This document shows positions 16,792 through 26,390 of a DNA stretch of 64,000 nucleotides, piece after piece. Source of the DNA: Arthrobacter_M sp030063245 (GTDB lineage Bacteria > Actinomycetota > Actinomycetes > Actinomycetales > Micrococcaceae). The notes under the pieces are model-generated. The model was given only the letters and a program-made list of their open reading frames with translations, ran no database searches and was not told where the DNA came from. A program made the translations under genes and the position numbers. The stretch's first letter is position 1. The number at the start of each line of letters is the position of its first letter. The DNA lies in assembly GCF_051131705.1 (NCBI RefSeq), contig NZ_CP180316.1, positions 1,674,001 to 1,738,000 on the forward strand. Reading direction: 5' to 3'.

Positions 16792-18051
16792 ATGATGGAC
16801 CCGACCACAACCACCGCCGAGCGGCTCGGAACGATCCTTGAAAAAGTGCGCGCCATCGGACCGTCCCTGCGGGAGTGCGCCCCGGAGGCAGAACGTGCCG
16901 CGCGACTCTCGGACGCGACGATAGCCGATCTGGATGCCACCGCCGCCTTTACCATCGCCAGCCCTGCCGAGTTCGGCGGTGCTGAGCTTTCCGTGAGACA
17001 GCAGCTCGACGTCGTGACCGAAGTTTCGAAGTGGGACGGTTCGTGCGGATGGGTCGTGTGGGCCGGAGCGTTGACAGACTGGATCCCGGCCGGCTCGGGC
17101 CCCCGAGTGCTGGAGGAGGTCTTCGGACCGGAGTGGGTCGGACCCCGGGTTGCCGGCTCGAGCCATTTTCCGGCGTCTCGCGGGCGCGCGAAGCAGGTCC
17201 AGGGTGGCTGGATCATCACCGGCGGCCCCTGGACCTTTGCGACCGCGTCCCTTTGGGCGCCCTTCACCAACCTCGGATGCATCGCCGAAGGTGCCGACGG
17301 ACCCTATCTGGTCGGCGTGCAGGTGCCACGCGACGAGCTCACGTTCCTCGACGACTGGCACGTCGCCGGCATGCGCGGCACCGGAAGCGTCTCCGTCACG
17401 CTCAAGGGCGAGGAACTGTTCGTCCCGGACTATCGGGGCGTCGACTTCCGCAAGATCACCTCGGGGGCAATCGACAGCGGCCTGGCGGGATCCCTCTGGA
17501 AGGCGCCATCGCTCGGCTGGTCCTTCAGCCTGATGGCGGGAATGTCGATCGGCATCGCCCAAGGCGCGCTCGAGCGTTTCCTCGAGCGCCCGGCCGGGCG
17601 CCCCATCCGTGGGACAACGTACAAGAACCAGTTGGAAGCGCCCCTCACGCACCTGATGCTCGCGGAGGTCCATTCCAAGATCCAGTCCGCGACGTTGATG
17701 ACGCGGGCCAATGCCGACGAGACCGATCGACTGGGCGAACTCGCTGCAGCAGGCACGCCGGCCGACCCCGGGTACATGCAACTGTTCAGGGCCAGAGTCC
17801 TTGTCGAGACGGCCTACGCAGCCAAGTGGTGTGCAGAGGCGATCGAGCTTCTGCAGCGCAACTCCGGGTCCACGGCGATCATGGACTTCGAGCCCATTCA
17901 GCGTTCCTGGCGTGATGCCCGGATCATCACGCTGCACGGAGCGCTCAACCTCGAGGCGTTGTCCGAGAACTACGGACGACTGATGGCCGGCATTCGCCCG
18001 CACCAGTTCGCCGGGATCACCACACTCGACCGGTTTTCGCCGGTTCCATAA
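16792..18051 (+). CDS. Acyl-CoA dehydrogenase-fold flavin monooxygenase
   Basis: A 419-residue protein of the acyl-CoA dehydrogenase/group D flavin monooxygenase fold. It has the N-terminal helical domain (SDATIADLDATAAFTIASPAEFGG), the beta domain (GGWIITGGPWTFATASLWA, DDWHVAGMRGTGSVSVTLKG) and the C-terminal helices (QLFRARVLVETAYAAKWCAEAIELL, NLEALSENYGRL). The fingerprint is closer to two-component hydroxylases (HsaA, DszC type), which use reduced flavin from a partner reductase, than to true dehydrogenases. No reductase gene is adjacent. It sits between two CocE-like hydrolases and probably oxidises the same substrate class; that is inference. Confidence 0.8.
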   Translation: MMDPTTTTAERLGTILEKVRAIGPSLRECAPEAERAARLSDATIADLDATAAFTIASPAEFGGAELSVRQQLDVVTEVSKWDGSCGWVVWAGALTDWIPAGSGPRVLEEVFGPEWVGPRVAGSSHFPASRGRAKQVQGGWIITGGPWTFATASLWAPFTNLGCIAEGADGPYLVGVQVPRDELTFLDDWHVAGMRGTGSVSVTLKGEELFVPDYRGVDFRKITSGAIDSGLAGSLWKAPSLGWSFSLMAGMSIGIAQGALERFLERPAGRPIRGTTYKNQLEAPLTHLMLAEVHSKIQSATLMTRANADETDRLGELAAAGTPADPGYMQLFRARVLVETAYAAKWCAEAIELLQRNSGSTAIMDFEPIQRSWRDARIITLHGALNLEALSENYGRLMAGIRPHQFAGITTLDRFSPVP

Positions 18052-18142
18052 AATAACTCAAGCGGCGTTGAGCTGGCCAAAAGACGTACGCCCGCACTGA
18101 CGCGAGAACCGGTCTTCGGACCAGGAAAGAGAAGGAACTCTC

Positions 18143-19885
18143 ATGAGCGATGAGAAGAAGATCTATCTGCCGTCCGGCCCGCTGCCGGCGGCCAGGACCG
18201 GCTTGCTGACGGAGTTCGATCCGGGAACGCGAACTCTCGAGGCCGGTTTTCAGATCGCGCCGCAGTTCCGCTCGCTGCCGGTCGACATCGTCTTCGAAAG
18301 GGACGTCGCCGTTACGCTCCGCGACGGCGTGAGGATCCACGTCGACGTGTTCCGTCCGGCCGGCAGCGAGAAGGTGCCCGTGATCGTGGCGTACAGCCCC
18401 TATGGCAAGGGCCAGGGCACCTCGCCGAGCGTGATGGGCATCTTCGGCCTCGTCGGCCTGGACAACAGTGTCGTCTCGGGTTTGGAGAAATTCGAAGGCC
18501 CCGACCCGGCCTTCTGGTGCGCGCAGGGATATGCGATCTGCAATCCGGACATCCGCGGTGTTGTCGACTCCGACGGTGACAGCGTGTTGTGGGATCGTCA
18601 GGACGGTCGCGACTGCTACGACATCATCGAGTGGCTGGCCGAGCAGCAGTGGTGCAGCGGCAGGGTCGGGATGAGCGGAACGTCATACCTGGCGGCCACG
18701 CAGTGGTTCGCAGCGGCCGAGCAGCCGCCGCACCTCGCCGCCATCAACCCATGGGAGGGCGTGAGCGACATCTACCGCGACCTGGTCAGGCGGGGAGGGA
18801 TGCCGGACACCGGATTCGCGCGCCAGCTGCAAACCGGCAGCTTCTTCGGCAAGGGCCGGAAAGAGGACATCCTCGCGGAGGCCGAGCGCTACCCGCTCAT
18901 GGGCGACCTGTGGGAGAACAAGATCCCCGACTTCGACCGGATCGACGTGCCTGCCTACGTCGTCGCCAGCTACTCCAACACGCTGCACACCGCGGGGACG
19001 TTCCGCGCCTGGCGGCGCATCGCCTCTGACGATAAATGGCTGCGCGTGCACAACAGCCAGGAGTGGCCCGACTACTACGATGAGATGAACCAGGAAGACC
19101 TCCGTCGCTTCTTCGACCGATTCCTCAGGGACGAGGACAACGGATGGGAGCAGACGCCACGCGTCCGCTACGCCTTGCTCGATCTCGAGGGCGGCGACCG
19201 GGTCAATGTCGCCGCGGACCAGTTCCCCCCGAAAGATGTCACGTCGACGAAGTACTACCTCGACGGACGCTCGCGGGCCCTGGCCGCCGAAGCGCCTGCG
19301 GGCGAGGTGCCGGTGACCTATGCCGTCGACTCCAATCCGACCGCGGTGTCGTTCATCACGCGATTCGAGCAGGAGACTGTGCTCGTCGGCTACCCGAAGG
19401 CTCACCTCTGGGTCGAAGCCCGGGGCTACGACGACATGGACCTGTTCGTGCTCGTGCAGAAGCTCGATAAATGGGGAACACCGCTGCAGGCTTTCACCGT
19501 GCCCAACCAGAGCCCAATGGCCCACGACCTCACCGATCACGGAGCGACCATCCTGCGCTACAAGGGATCGGATGGACGCCTGCGCGTCTCCACCCGTCAC
19601 CTCGACGAGACCCTGTCGACCGACGACGTGCCCGCTCACACCTTTGACCGAGTCGAGAAGCTTTCGACCGGCGAGATCGTCGAAATCGACGTCGAGCTGC
19701 TCCCTATCGGTCTCGCCTTCCATCCCGGCGAACAGCTCCGCTTCGTCATCAGCTCCCGTAACCTCCTGGGGACGATGATGCCGGGAATCGAGGAATACGT
19801 CGGCGCCAACAGAGGGCAGCACGTCATCCACACCGGTGGCGAACACGCCTCTTATCTGCAACTCCCTATTCATGCGGATTCGTAG
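18143..19885 (+). CDS. CocE/NonD-family hydrolase (X-Pro dipeptidyl-peptidase type)
   Basis: A full-length 580-residue hydrolase. N-terminal strands carry RDGVRIHVDVFRPAG. The nucleophile elbow is GMSGTSYLA (Ser about residue 178), preceded by DIIEWLAEQQWCSGRVG. The acid and His regions follow, then a jelly-roll C-terminal domain (TRFEQETVLVGYPKAHLWVE, GEIVEIDVELLPIGLAFHPG, HTGGEHASYLQLPI). Family members cleave esters or amides. A GAAGGAA ribosome site precedes ATG 18143. It is a paralogue of the truncated hydrolase at 15.5-16.8 kb. Confidence 0.88.
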   Translation: MSDEKKIYLPSGPLPAARTGLLTEFDPGTRTLEAGFQIAPQFRSLPVDIVFERDVAVTLRDGVRIHVDVFRPAGSEKVPVIVAYSPYGKGQGTSPSVMGIFGLVGLDNSVVSGLEKFEGPDPAFWCAQGYAICNPDIRGVVDSDGDSVLWDRQDGRDCYDIIEWLAEQQWCSGRVGMSGTSYLAATQWFAAAEQPPHLAAINPWEGVSDIYRDLVRRGGMPDTGFARQLQTGSFFGKGRKEDILAEAERYPLMGDLWENKIPDFDRIDVPAYVVASYSNTLHTAGTFRAWRRIASDDKWLRVHNSQEWPDYYDEMNQEDLRRFFDRFLRDEDNGWEQTPRVRYALLDLEGGDRVNVAADQFPPKDVTSTKYYLDGRSRALAAEAPAGEVPVTYAVDSNPTAVSFITRFEQETVLVGYPKAHLWVEARGYDDMDLFVLVQKLDKWGTPLQAFTVPNQSPMAHDLTDHGATILRYKGSDGRLRVSTRHLDETLSTDDVPAHTFDRVEKLSTGEIVEIDVELLPIGLAFHPGEQLRFVISSRNLLGTMMPGIEEYVGANRGQHVIHTGGEHASYLQLPIHADS

Positions 19886-20072
19886 GCAGGCCCATGGGCA
19901 GCAAGTTATCGCAGGATCTCGTTGCGCTCACGGTTGCCGAACGTAGCGATTCCGGTTCGACGTCGGCGGTCCAGGCATCGTCGTCGGGCTCCGTCATGCG
20001 TGGCCGACGCCAGCCGGCTAAACGTCCAAGGAATCGATCACTGCATCGTTTGTTGTGTGGCCTTGCTGCTGG

Positions 20073-20567
20073 TTAGGCGTCGGGAGCGGTACACCTTGGT
20101 GCCTCATGTTCGGGAGGGTCGTCGTCCTTTGCGGGGTGGAGCTCGCGATGTCCACTTCGCGCAGCCCTGATGACCGGGATAGCGACGACGAAGAAGATGA
20201 GGAATGCAAGAAACACCGCCCAGAACCATGGGACGCCAATAAGCTTCAAAGGAAATGCGACGACCTGATACAACACACAGGAGAAGACGAGCCACCAGAC
20301 GATGAACCGCCGTTTTTCGGCGGCATCCCCTCGAGCGAATCCGCAGGCCATGGCCGTGAGTCCTTCTTCGATGGCTCGTTCGCCAGTGGTGCCATGACGC
20401 CAGCGTACAAGCCGGCAAGGCGCGCAGGTCCCATTGTCGACAACTTCAAGTCCGCTGGATATCGCTGCATCAATTTCCGATTGATAAAGGTAACGACGAT
20501 CGCGAGTAACGTTGGCTGATGTTTGAATCGCGGACTGCACCACATAGAAGTGAGTACTCTCTTGCAC
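20073..20567 (-). CDS. Hypothetical two-helix membrane protein
   Basis: The frame encodes up to 164 residues. The convincing part is the C-terminal 90: two membrane segments (FIVWWLVFSCVLYQVVAF and FWAVFLAFLIFFVVAIPVI), then a charged tail. An alternative start at ATG 20351 would give just that part. No family is recognised. The 187 bp between this gene and the CocE gene upstream hold a short frame from 19894 that may be the start of a lost operon gene. Confidence 0.45.
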   Translation of the reverse strand: MQESTHFYVVQSAIQTSANVTRDRRYLYQSEIDAAISSGLEVVDNGTCAPCRLVRWRHGTTGERAIEEGLTAMACGFARGDAAEKRRFIVWWLVFSCVLYQVVAFPLKLIGVPWFWAVFLAFLIFFVVAIPVIRAARSGHRELHPAKDDDPPEHEAPRCTAPDA

Positions 20568-21000
20568 GATGTTCGCTCGCAGCGGGTGCTAACGAAGGCG
20601 GGCTTACGGTACATCGGGGTGGCGCCTCGATACTTGCAGATTCACGGGAAATGGCAGGACCACAATCTCTAGCAAGTTATCCTGCACGACTGAGCCCCTC
20701 GCATCAATGAAAGTCCAGCGCCGCAAACACAGCGCCGACCTGTCCGTATCGGAAAACCCGTGCGGATATAGCTGTGCAAGCTACGCGGGCATCTTTGATG
20801 AGTCGACGCGACCTCGAACGTTGATGTCTGATCGCTCCGGGGGTACCATGCCGGCAAGGGGTCGATGACGCACCTGTCCAGCATGGTGCCGGTCAAGGAC
20901 TGGGAGCGAGGCATGGTGTGGTTCGACCCGGACGGGAACCGGCCGTCCCTGGCTGAGGGGCCCAGCGACGACTGGCGTCGATCAGATCGAGGAGACGGCG
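20568..21000. other. Mostly non-coding; possible VOC-domain remnant at its end
   Basis: No intact gene. Near 20890-20990 the plus strand reads VKDWERGMVWFDPDGNRPSL, which resembles the last strand of a glyoxalase/VOC domain, just before the next gene. The identification is weak. Confidence 0.3.
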
Positions 21001-21636
21001 ATGGGCGAGATAACTGCAGAGACGTCATCAGCAGACCTGCTGGTCGACCTGATCATCTCACTGGACGGGTATGCCTCGGCCGAGGGGTGGCCCGGCTGGT
21101 GGGGTCTGGAGGGGCCGGAATACCTGGCCTGGCTCGAGCAGGAGGGGGAGAAGGACTACACCATTCTCCTGGGGGCGAACACCTATCGGCTGATGTCCGG
21201 CATGTCGGAGAAGGCCGCGGCCGGGGGCTCGGGATTCTCCGAGGATGAGGGGGCCAGCCTGACCGGCCTTGCCGCCGTGCCCAAGGTCATCTTCTCCTCC
21301 ACCCTGCAGGCGCCCCTGACCTGGCCGAACTCGGAGCTGGTCACCGGGGACGCAGTCGAGGCCGTGACCGAGATGAAACGGACCGGGACCGGGCCCCTGA
21401 GTACCCTCGGCAGCCTCAGCCTCTGCCGGTCGCTGCTGACCGCGGGCCTCGTGGACCGGTTCCGGCTGGTCGTCTTCCCGGTGATCACGGGGCGCACCGG
21501 GCGGGAGCGGATCTACGACGGCTATCCGGGTGTTTCTCTTGAGATGGTGGACAGCAGGACCTTCGACGGTCGGCTCCAGCTGCTTGAGTACGTCCCCACG
21601 GTGCTCAGCGGTCCGCCGGGCAGCGGTCCGAAGTGA
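21001..21636 (+). CDS. RibD C-terminal/dihydrofolate-reductase-like protein
   Basis: A 211-residue protein of the RibD C-terminal fold: LIISLDGYAS near the N-terminus, ILLGANTYRLMSGM, VPKVIFSSTL, GTGPLSTLGSLSLCRSLLTAGLVDRFRLVVFPVITGRTG spread over residues 130-165, and LEMVDSRTFDGRLQLLEY at the end. These proteins are NADPH-dependent reductases of unknown substrate and occur widely in actinobacteria. ATG 21001 follows GAGGAG by 6 nt. It stands alone. Confidence 0.85.
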   Translation: MGEITAETSSADLLVDLIISLDGYASAEGWPGWWGLEGPEYLAWLEQEGEKDYTILLGANTYRLMSGMSEKAAAGGSGFSEDEGASLTGLAAVPKVIFSSTLQAPLTWPNSELVTGDAVEAVTEMKRTGTGPLSTLGSLSLCRSLLTAGLVDRFRLVVFPVITGRTGRERIYDGYPGVSLEMVDSRTFDGRLQLLEYVPTVLSGPPGSGPK

Positions 21637-21711
21637 GTCAATCCGTGGGGATTCCCTCGATCTGGAAGTCAGGGGGAGCGTGGGCGTCCCTGCGAAGCAG
21701 CAGAGGATCCC

Positions 21712-22275
21712 TCAACGGGGCAGAGCATCGAGCGAGAGCTGGCCCGCGAGCTCACGTGCGCACTCATCGGTTGAGCGATATGTGGTGTCGACCTCTACGT
21801 CATAGACCATCCCGGCGTGCACGCTCAGTGCTTGCTGTCGCGCCATTCCTTCCACACGGTCAAGGCGCTGTGCCTCGCGGGATGCGGCGACGTCCGGCTC
21901 GCAGTGCACTCCCACCCAGATCAGGTCCGCTTCGCCGAACGTTGACCGCACACGCTCCTGTCCAGCGCCCCCGGAGAGGAAGACCTCATCAAGGATCAAA
22001 TGGGCCCCTGCCCGGGCCATAGCGCTGAGTCCGGAATACCAGCTGCGCTCCAAGGCGCGATGCGCAGTGCTAAAAGCAATCGTGCCGCCCTGCTCATAGG
22101 TAATTCCTGCGTTCGGGCTGTTACCCCCACCAGGAAGTGCATCGATGAACGTGTCGACGCCAAACGTCAACCAGATGCCCGGGAGGATTTCCTGAAGCGC
22201 TCTGGCAATTGAGGACTTGCCGGAGCTCGACCCGCCGTTCAGTACGATCACTTGGGGATTCCAACCGGTAGACAC
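21712..22275 (-). CDS. Chloramphenicol 3-O-phosphotransferase-like kinase
   Basis: A 187-residue P-loop protein. Walker A is NGGSSSGKSS (residues about 14-23), followed by DTFIDALPG and HLILDEVFLSG (Walker B-like), a LIWVGVHCEPDVAASREAQR lid region and a C-terminal GMVYDVEVDTTYRSTDECA. This matches the CPT family, which phosphorylates chloramphenicol in its producer; most relatives have unknown substrates. There is no neighbouring antibiotic gene, so resistance is not implied. Confidence 0.8.
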   Translation of the reverse strand: MSTGWNPQVIVLNGGSSSGKSSIARALQEILPGIWLTFGVDTFIDALPGGGNSPNAGITYEQGGTIAFSTAHRALERSWYSGLSAMARAGAHLILDEVFLSGGAGQERVRSTFGEADLIWVGVHCEPDVAASREAQRLDRVEGMARQQALSVHAGMVYDVEVDTTYRSTDECARELAGQLSLDALPR

Positions 22276-22284
22276 CCCACGAGC

Positions 22285-22518
22285 CTAGCCAAGAAACGGC
22301 ATAGCTGTCAGTGTCCTCCCAGAGCCTTTCGGTGACGCGCATCCTTTGGCCCGCCTGCCTGGCGAGGGGTTCAGAAAGTCGTCGGCGTGCATGACGATCC
22401 CGGGTCTGTCCTGGATCTTGGCTACCCGGTTGGCGGCGAAGGAAGTCTTACCGCCGCCATCGACGCCATCGACGCCGTCGACTGCCACGAACCGACGGCA
22501 GTGGGGGTGGTCATACCG
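22285..22518 (-). pseudogene. Uridine-kinase-like P-loop remnant
   Basis: The minus strand has FVAVDGVDGVDGGGKTSFAA (Walker A) and GIVMHADDFLNPSPGRRAKG, the start of a uridine/nucleoside kinase-like protein. It then runs out of frame and stops at 22285, about a third of family length. A GTC/GAC trinucleotide repeat extends the P-loop strand, giving VDG three times. Confidence 0.65.
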
Positions 22519-22537
22519 GTGCCCTAGAATTGCGGAC

Positions 22538-23395
22538 ATGGACGAGGGAACTACGGTGTTGCGATTGACGGCCTTTGCTTCCGAACCGTCCGGAGGAAAC
22601 CCCGCCGGCGTTGTGCTTGACGCGAGTGCCCTGTCCACCTCGGAGATGCAGCAGATCGCCACGGACATCGGCTATGCCGAGACGGCATTCGTCACTCGGC
22701 CGGCCACGTCGCTCGTGCCATCTCGCGTTGGAATCCGTTACTTCTCCCCAACGGCCGAAGTGCCGTTTTGCGGCCATGCCACGATAGCGACCGCCGTCGC
22801 ACTGGCTAATCGCGGTGAAGCCGAAACTTTCCTCTTCGAGACGCCGATCGGTGAGGTGAAGATCGAGACTCAGCGAACCGCTGCCGGCACCATGGCTTCC
22901 TTCACCAGCGTCGAGCCGCGCGTCGAGTCGATGGAGGAGCCAGTGCTTCAGCGCCTGATGACACTCTTGGGTATCGTTGCCGCAGATTTGCACCCGCATT
23001 ACCCGCCGCGGCTCTCGTTCGCCGGCAACATTCACCCCGTGATCGTCTTCGCAGAGCGTTCTGCTTTCGACAGTTTCACCTTCGACCCGGATGCTATGCG
23101 AGCACTGATGGATGAACGGGGATGGGCGGGCACAGTGACCACGCTGTATGCAATCAGCCCCTTGGAATTCGAGGCGTGCAATCTTTTCCCTGTTGGAACG
23201 ATGAGCGAGGATCCTGCCACCGGATCCGCAGCGGCGTCCGTTGGTGGATACCTTCGTGCGCTCCATCTGGTCGGGGTGCCGGCCCGAATCACTATTCACC
23301 AGGGCCGACATGTCGGGCGGCCAAGTATCCTTGCTGTCGATATCCCCGCGACAGGCGGAATAGTGGTCTCTGGGACCGCTTCCGTCATTCAATAA
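22538..23395 (+). CDS. PhzF-family isomerase/epimerase
   Basis: A 285-residue PhzF-fold protein starting at ATG 22538. Signatures: LTAFASEPSGGNPAGVVLD (N-terminal), AETAFVTRP (catalytic Glu in the usual place), RYFSPTAEVPFCGHATIA (residues about 70-87), and the mirrored C-terminal half with GTMSEDPATGSAAASVGGYL. PhzF itself isomerises a phenazine precursor; most relatives have unknown substrates, and no phenazine genes are nearby. A longer upstream frame exists but does not match the family. Confidence 0.9.
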   Translation: MDEGTTVLRLTAFASEPSGGNPAGVVLDASALSTSEMQQIATDIGYAETAFVTRPATSLVPSRVGIRYFSPTAEVPFCGHATIATAVALANRGEAETFLFETPIGEVKIETQRTAAGTMASFTSVEPRVESMEEPVLQRLMTLLGIVAADLHPHYPPRLSFAGNIHPVIVFAERSAFDSFTFDPDAMRALMDERGWAGTVTTLYAISPLEFEACNLFPVGTMSEDPATGSAAASVGGYLRALHLVGVPARITIHQGRHVGRPSILAVDIPATGGIVVSGTASVIQ

Positions 23396-23718
23396 CGAAA
23401 GGAACCATCGACAGGTATCCCGGAGTCGCTGCGGAACTTCGTGGGCGGCATGGTCGAGGGCCTCGCCGGATAGGTCCTAACGGAGTGCGTCGACCACGGT
23501 TGCGTGCACGTCGTCGTAGGCGAGGGGATCTGTGGGGTTCACCTGGCAATCAGCAATCTCTGAACCGTGCAGCCCGAGCAGCAGACCTTTGCGACGGATA
23601 TTTCACTTTTCACCCCCTTCCAGCCCCCGTTTCTGCGGCGGCGCGGCGGCCGGTGATCGGTGTCGTTGCGGCAGCGTTCAATGGTCGATCGTCGGGAGAG
23701 AGACGATAGGGCCGGCGG
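23396..23718. other. Decayed stretch, no gene recognised
   Basis: About 320 bp with short open frames on both strands that match nothing known to me. It may hold part of the missing 5' region of the following transporter gene. Confidence 0.35.
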
Positions 23719-24006
23719 ATGAAGCCGGGCCCTGTCCCGTTCGGAGGGCATTCGTCCACGCTATTCCAGGCCACGGGACGCGCCCTGGCGGCAACCGTGA
23801 TGTCGGTGACGCAAGGTGTCTTGTTCATCCCAGTCGTGTTCCTCGGAGACCTATGGTTCGGGCTCGGCGGCATCATCTGGGCGCTGACGATCACCGAGGT
23901 CGCCCTGCTTCTGGTCGGTCTCGTGATGTGTCTCGCATCCCGCCGCGGCCTCGCCGAAGGCAGCCCCGAAAGAGCAGAAGCGGCACTCGAGGAGGCTGGC
24001 GAATGA
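23719..24006 (+). pseudogene. MATE efflux transporter, C-terminal remnant
   Basis: The frame encodes 95 residues with LFQATGRALAATVMSVTQG, FIPVVFLGDLWFGLGGIIWA and LTITEVALLLVGLVMCLAS, the last two helices of a MATE multidrug exporter, then a charged tail. Ten helices are missing upstream, so this cannot function. Confidence 0.75.
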
Positions 24007-24087
24007 GAACCCTCTACGGTCCTGATGCGCCGGCAACAAACATCTGAGAGGTTGCGCACGGTTGGGCTGCAAGGAATAAAGTACGCC

Positions 24088-24300
24088 ATGGCACAGATCG
24101 ACAACGGTATTTACGTCGCAGGCGGCCGGGTGCGATCGGCCGCGACCCAGGAACCATTGGCGGGACGGCACAGTCAGCTGAAGCGTGCAGTTGTCATTTC
24201 CACAGAAGTGGTGAACGGCGCGTCAAAGGCATTGCAGTTGGGTGCAAATCGCGTTGGTGAGGCGTTCAATGGCGTGCTCCTGGTTCGGCTCCGACGATAA
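24088..24300 (+). pseudogene. CorA-like N-terminal fragment (weak)
   Basis: ATG 24088 opens with MAQIDNGIYVAGGRV, close to the usual start of actinobacterial CorA magnesium transporters. The following 50 codons do not continue the family. Probably the 5' end of a lost gene. Confidence 0.35.
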
Positions 24301-25060
24301 TGAAGGGGACGACTTCCTCGGCCGTGCTGGTATCCGGTAGCGCACCGAGTTCGTCGAACAGACGCGTTGCCGGGCTTCGCCGCACGGAAGTTGCGACACT
24401 CGCGCCCTCAACCTCGATGACACGGAGCGTACCCACCTCTTCGACCTGGCCCGTGCGGCCGACGGTATTCCGCTATCCGGGCGTCCCCGCCGACGCTCCA
24501 CGAAAAACGCCATAAGTCGTCCGAGTCTTCACTGGGTGCTCAGTACGATCACTGACGGCGTAGCGTTCGTGCGCGACCAACACCAGGACCTCCTTGCCAC
24601 GAACGAGCTCGGCCGGACCTTCTATTCGCCCCTCATCGGCGACGGCGGTCGCACTCCGAACGTGGCCCGATTCCAGTTCCTCGACCCTGCATCCCGCGAT
24701 TTTTATACTGATTGGGAGCTCTTCGCTGAAATGTGCGTAGCGATCATGCGCACCGAAGCCGGCCGCGACCCCAATGACAAAGTGCTCCACGACCTCGTTG
24801 GCGAGCTGTCTACGCGCAGCGACACATTCCGGCAGCTGTGGGGAGCGCACGACGTCCGGACCCGCGGGTCTGGCACAAAACGATTTAACCACCCCGTCGT
24901 CGGCGAGCTCACTCTCGCCTACGAAGAACTCAACATTACTGCCGACCCAGGGTTCGTCCTCATGATCTACACCGCCGAGCCCGGCTCGCCCAGCGCTGAG
25001 CGACTGCGGCTGCTCGCTAGCTGGGCAGCTACAGGATCCATAGCGGCCGCGGCCCGTTAG
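24300..25060 (+). pseudogene. XRE-family regulator with MmyB-like domain, internal deletion
   Basis: The first part, in one frame, gives NRRVAGLRRTEVATLA, the start of the helix-turn-helix. From about 24400 another frame gives RALNLDDTERTHLFDLARAA, WVLSTITDGVAFVRDQHQDL, FLDPASRDFYTDWELFAEM and VGELTLAYEELNI, the MmyB-like ligand domain. The recognition helix and linker expected between them (roughly 30-40 residues) are gone, and the frame changes at the join near 24400. A GTG at 24536 could start a domain-only product. Confidence 0.8.
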
Positions 25061-25142
25061 GGACGGGAAGGCGGTCATTCAGTGGAGCCGCACCTGAACG
25101 GCCCCGGCAAGGACACGACGGGGTGTTCTGTGAGCGCACCGG

Positions 25143-25309
25143 CTACGGATGCTGGGACGCCGCAGCGACCGGGTCCAGGTCCGCCAGAGCGAGCGGATGT
25201 GCCGGCCCAGCCACCCACGGGATAGGTACTGTGTCGGCGCAGTTGCGAGTCGATGTGGAGCAGTTCACCTGCTTCCAACAGCCGCCAGCCCGGGTCCTGA
25301 TCCATCCGC
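25143..25309 (-). pseudogene. Class II glutamine amidotransferase, 3' part beyond the IS
   Basis: Right after the IS630 copy the minus strand reads RMDQDPGWRLLEAGELLHID, the expected continuation of the amidotransferase at 26442-27143. A further frame change follows near 25225; the other frame then gives AHPLALADLDPVAAASQHP and a TAG at 25145-25143, the usual C-terminus. So the gene carries both the insertion and a frameshift. Confidence 0.8.
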
Positions 25310-26390
25310 TAGTGTTCCGTGTTAATGGTTTGTTTGCGTTTCATCTTGCCCAGGAGATACTCCGCTGACTTGGTCCAGGTGAATGGTTTGGCGTCCTGGT
25401 TGTAGTTCTCGATGTAGCGTTCCATGGTTTCCTCCAGCTCTTTCACGGAGCTGAATGCTCCGCGTTTGAGGCACTGGCGGGTGATGATCCCGAAGAAGAT
25501 CTCCACCATGTTCAGCCAGGAACAGCTGGTCGGGGTGAAATGCAGGCTCACGCGCGGGTTTTCGGCCAGCCAGTCCTTCACGTTCTGGTGCTTATGGGTC
25601 GCATAGTTGTCGCAGATGACATGCAGCTCAACCCCGGGGTGGGCGTGGGCGACCCGGCCCAGGAAATCGACGAACTCGATGTTGGTGTGCTTTGGGTAGA
25701 AGGCGTTCGCGCTGAGTTTGCCGGTGAGAACCTCCAAGGCGGCGAACAAGGTGGTGGTGCCGTTGCGCTTGTAGTCGTGCGTCTGCTGCAGCGGGTGGGT
25801 CGGGACAGCGGCTGGTCCGGGCCGGTGCGGGACAGTGCCTGGATTTGGGTCTTCTCATCAATGCTCACCACCACCGCGTTTTCCGGCGGGGACATGTACA
25901 GGCCCACCACGTCCCGGAGCTTGGACTCCAGGGCCGGGTCGGTGGAGAATTTAAACGTCTCGATCCGATGCGGCTGGATCTTCCAACGGCGCCAGATTCG
26001 GGCCACGGACGAAAAAGAGATTCCGTGGCGTTCGGCCATGATGCGCGCGGACCAGTGCGAGATCCCCAGCTCCGCCGGCGGGTTCCCGTCATTGGTCAGG
26101 GTGTCGGCAATCAGGGCGAGTTCGTCGATCTCCCGCTCCCGGCCCGGGCGCTGGACATCGGACAGGGCCTCGATCCCGCCCTCGGCATAGCGGTTGCGCC
26201 ACTTCAAAACCGTGGGCGCCGAAAACCCGGTGATCTTCTCAATCTGGACATTCGGCATCCCGTCAGCAGCCAACAAAACCGTGCGCGCCCGCAACGCCAA
26301 CGTCGCAGTGGAAGAATTCCCACGAGTCAACGCTTCCAGGGCGCCCCGGTCCCCGTCGCGCAACTGAAGTGCCTTTGCCAGATAAACCAT
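25309..26390 (-). pseudogene. IS630-family transposase, one-base deletion
   Basis: The N-terminal frame encodes a helix-turn-helix (GFSAPTVLKWRNRYAEGG) and the first catalytic Asp (VVSIDEKTQIQAL). After the deletion near 25801 the C-terminal half (VICDNYATHKHQNVKDWL, FTPTSCSWLNMVEIFF) continues in another frame. The stop TAG is supplied by the CTAG at the element end. The 360-residue intact version is copy 2. A programmed shift seems unlikely, because copy 2 needs none. Confidence 0.92.

Noticed and set aside
21712..22275. Chloramphenicol resistance gene
   Set aside because: The fold matches CPT, but most family members have unknown substrates and there is no antibiotic gene context.
25309..26390. 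Programmed frameshifting in the IS630 transposase
   Set aside because: Copy 2 encodes the same protein in one frame; the shift in copy 1 is a one-base loss from GGGG.
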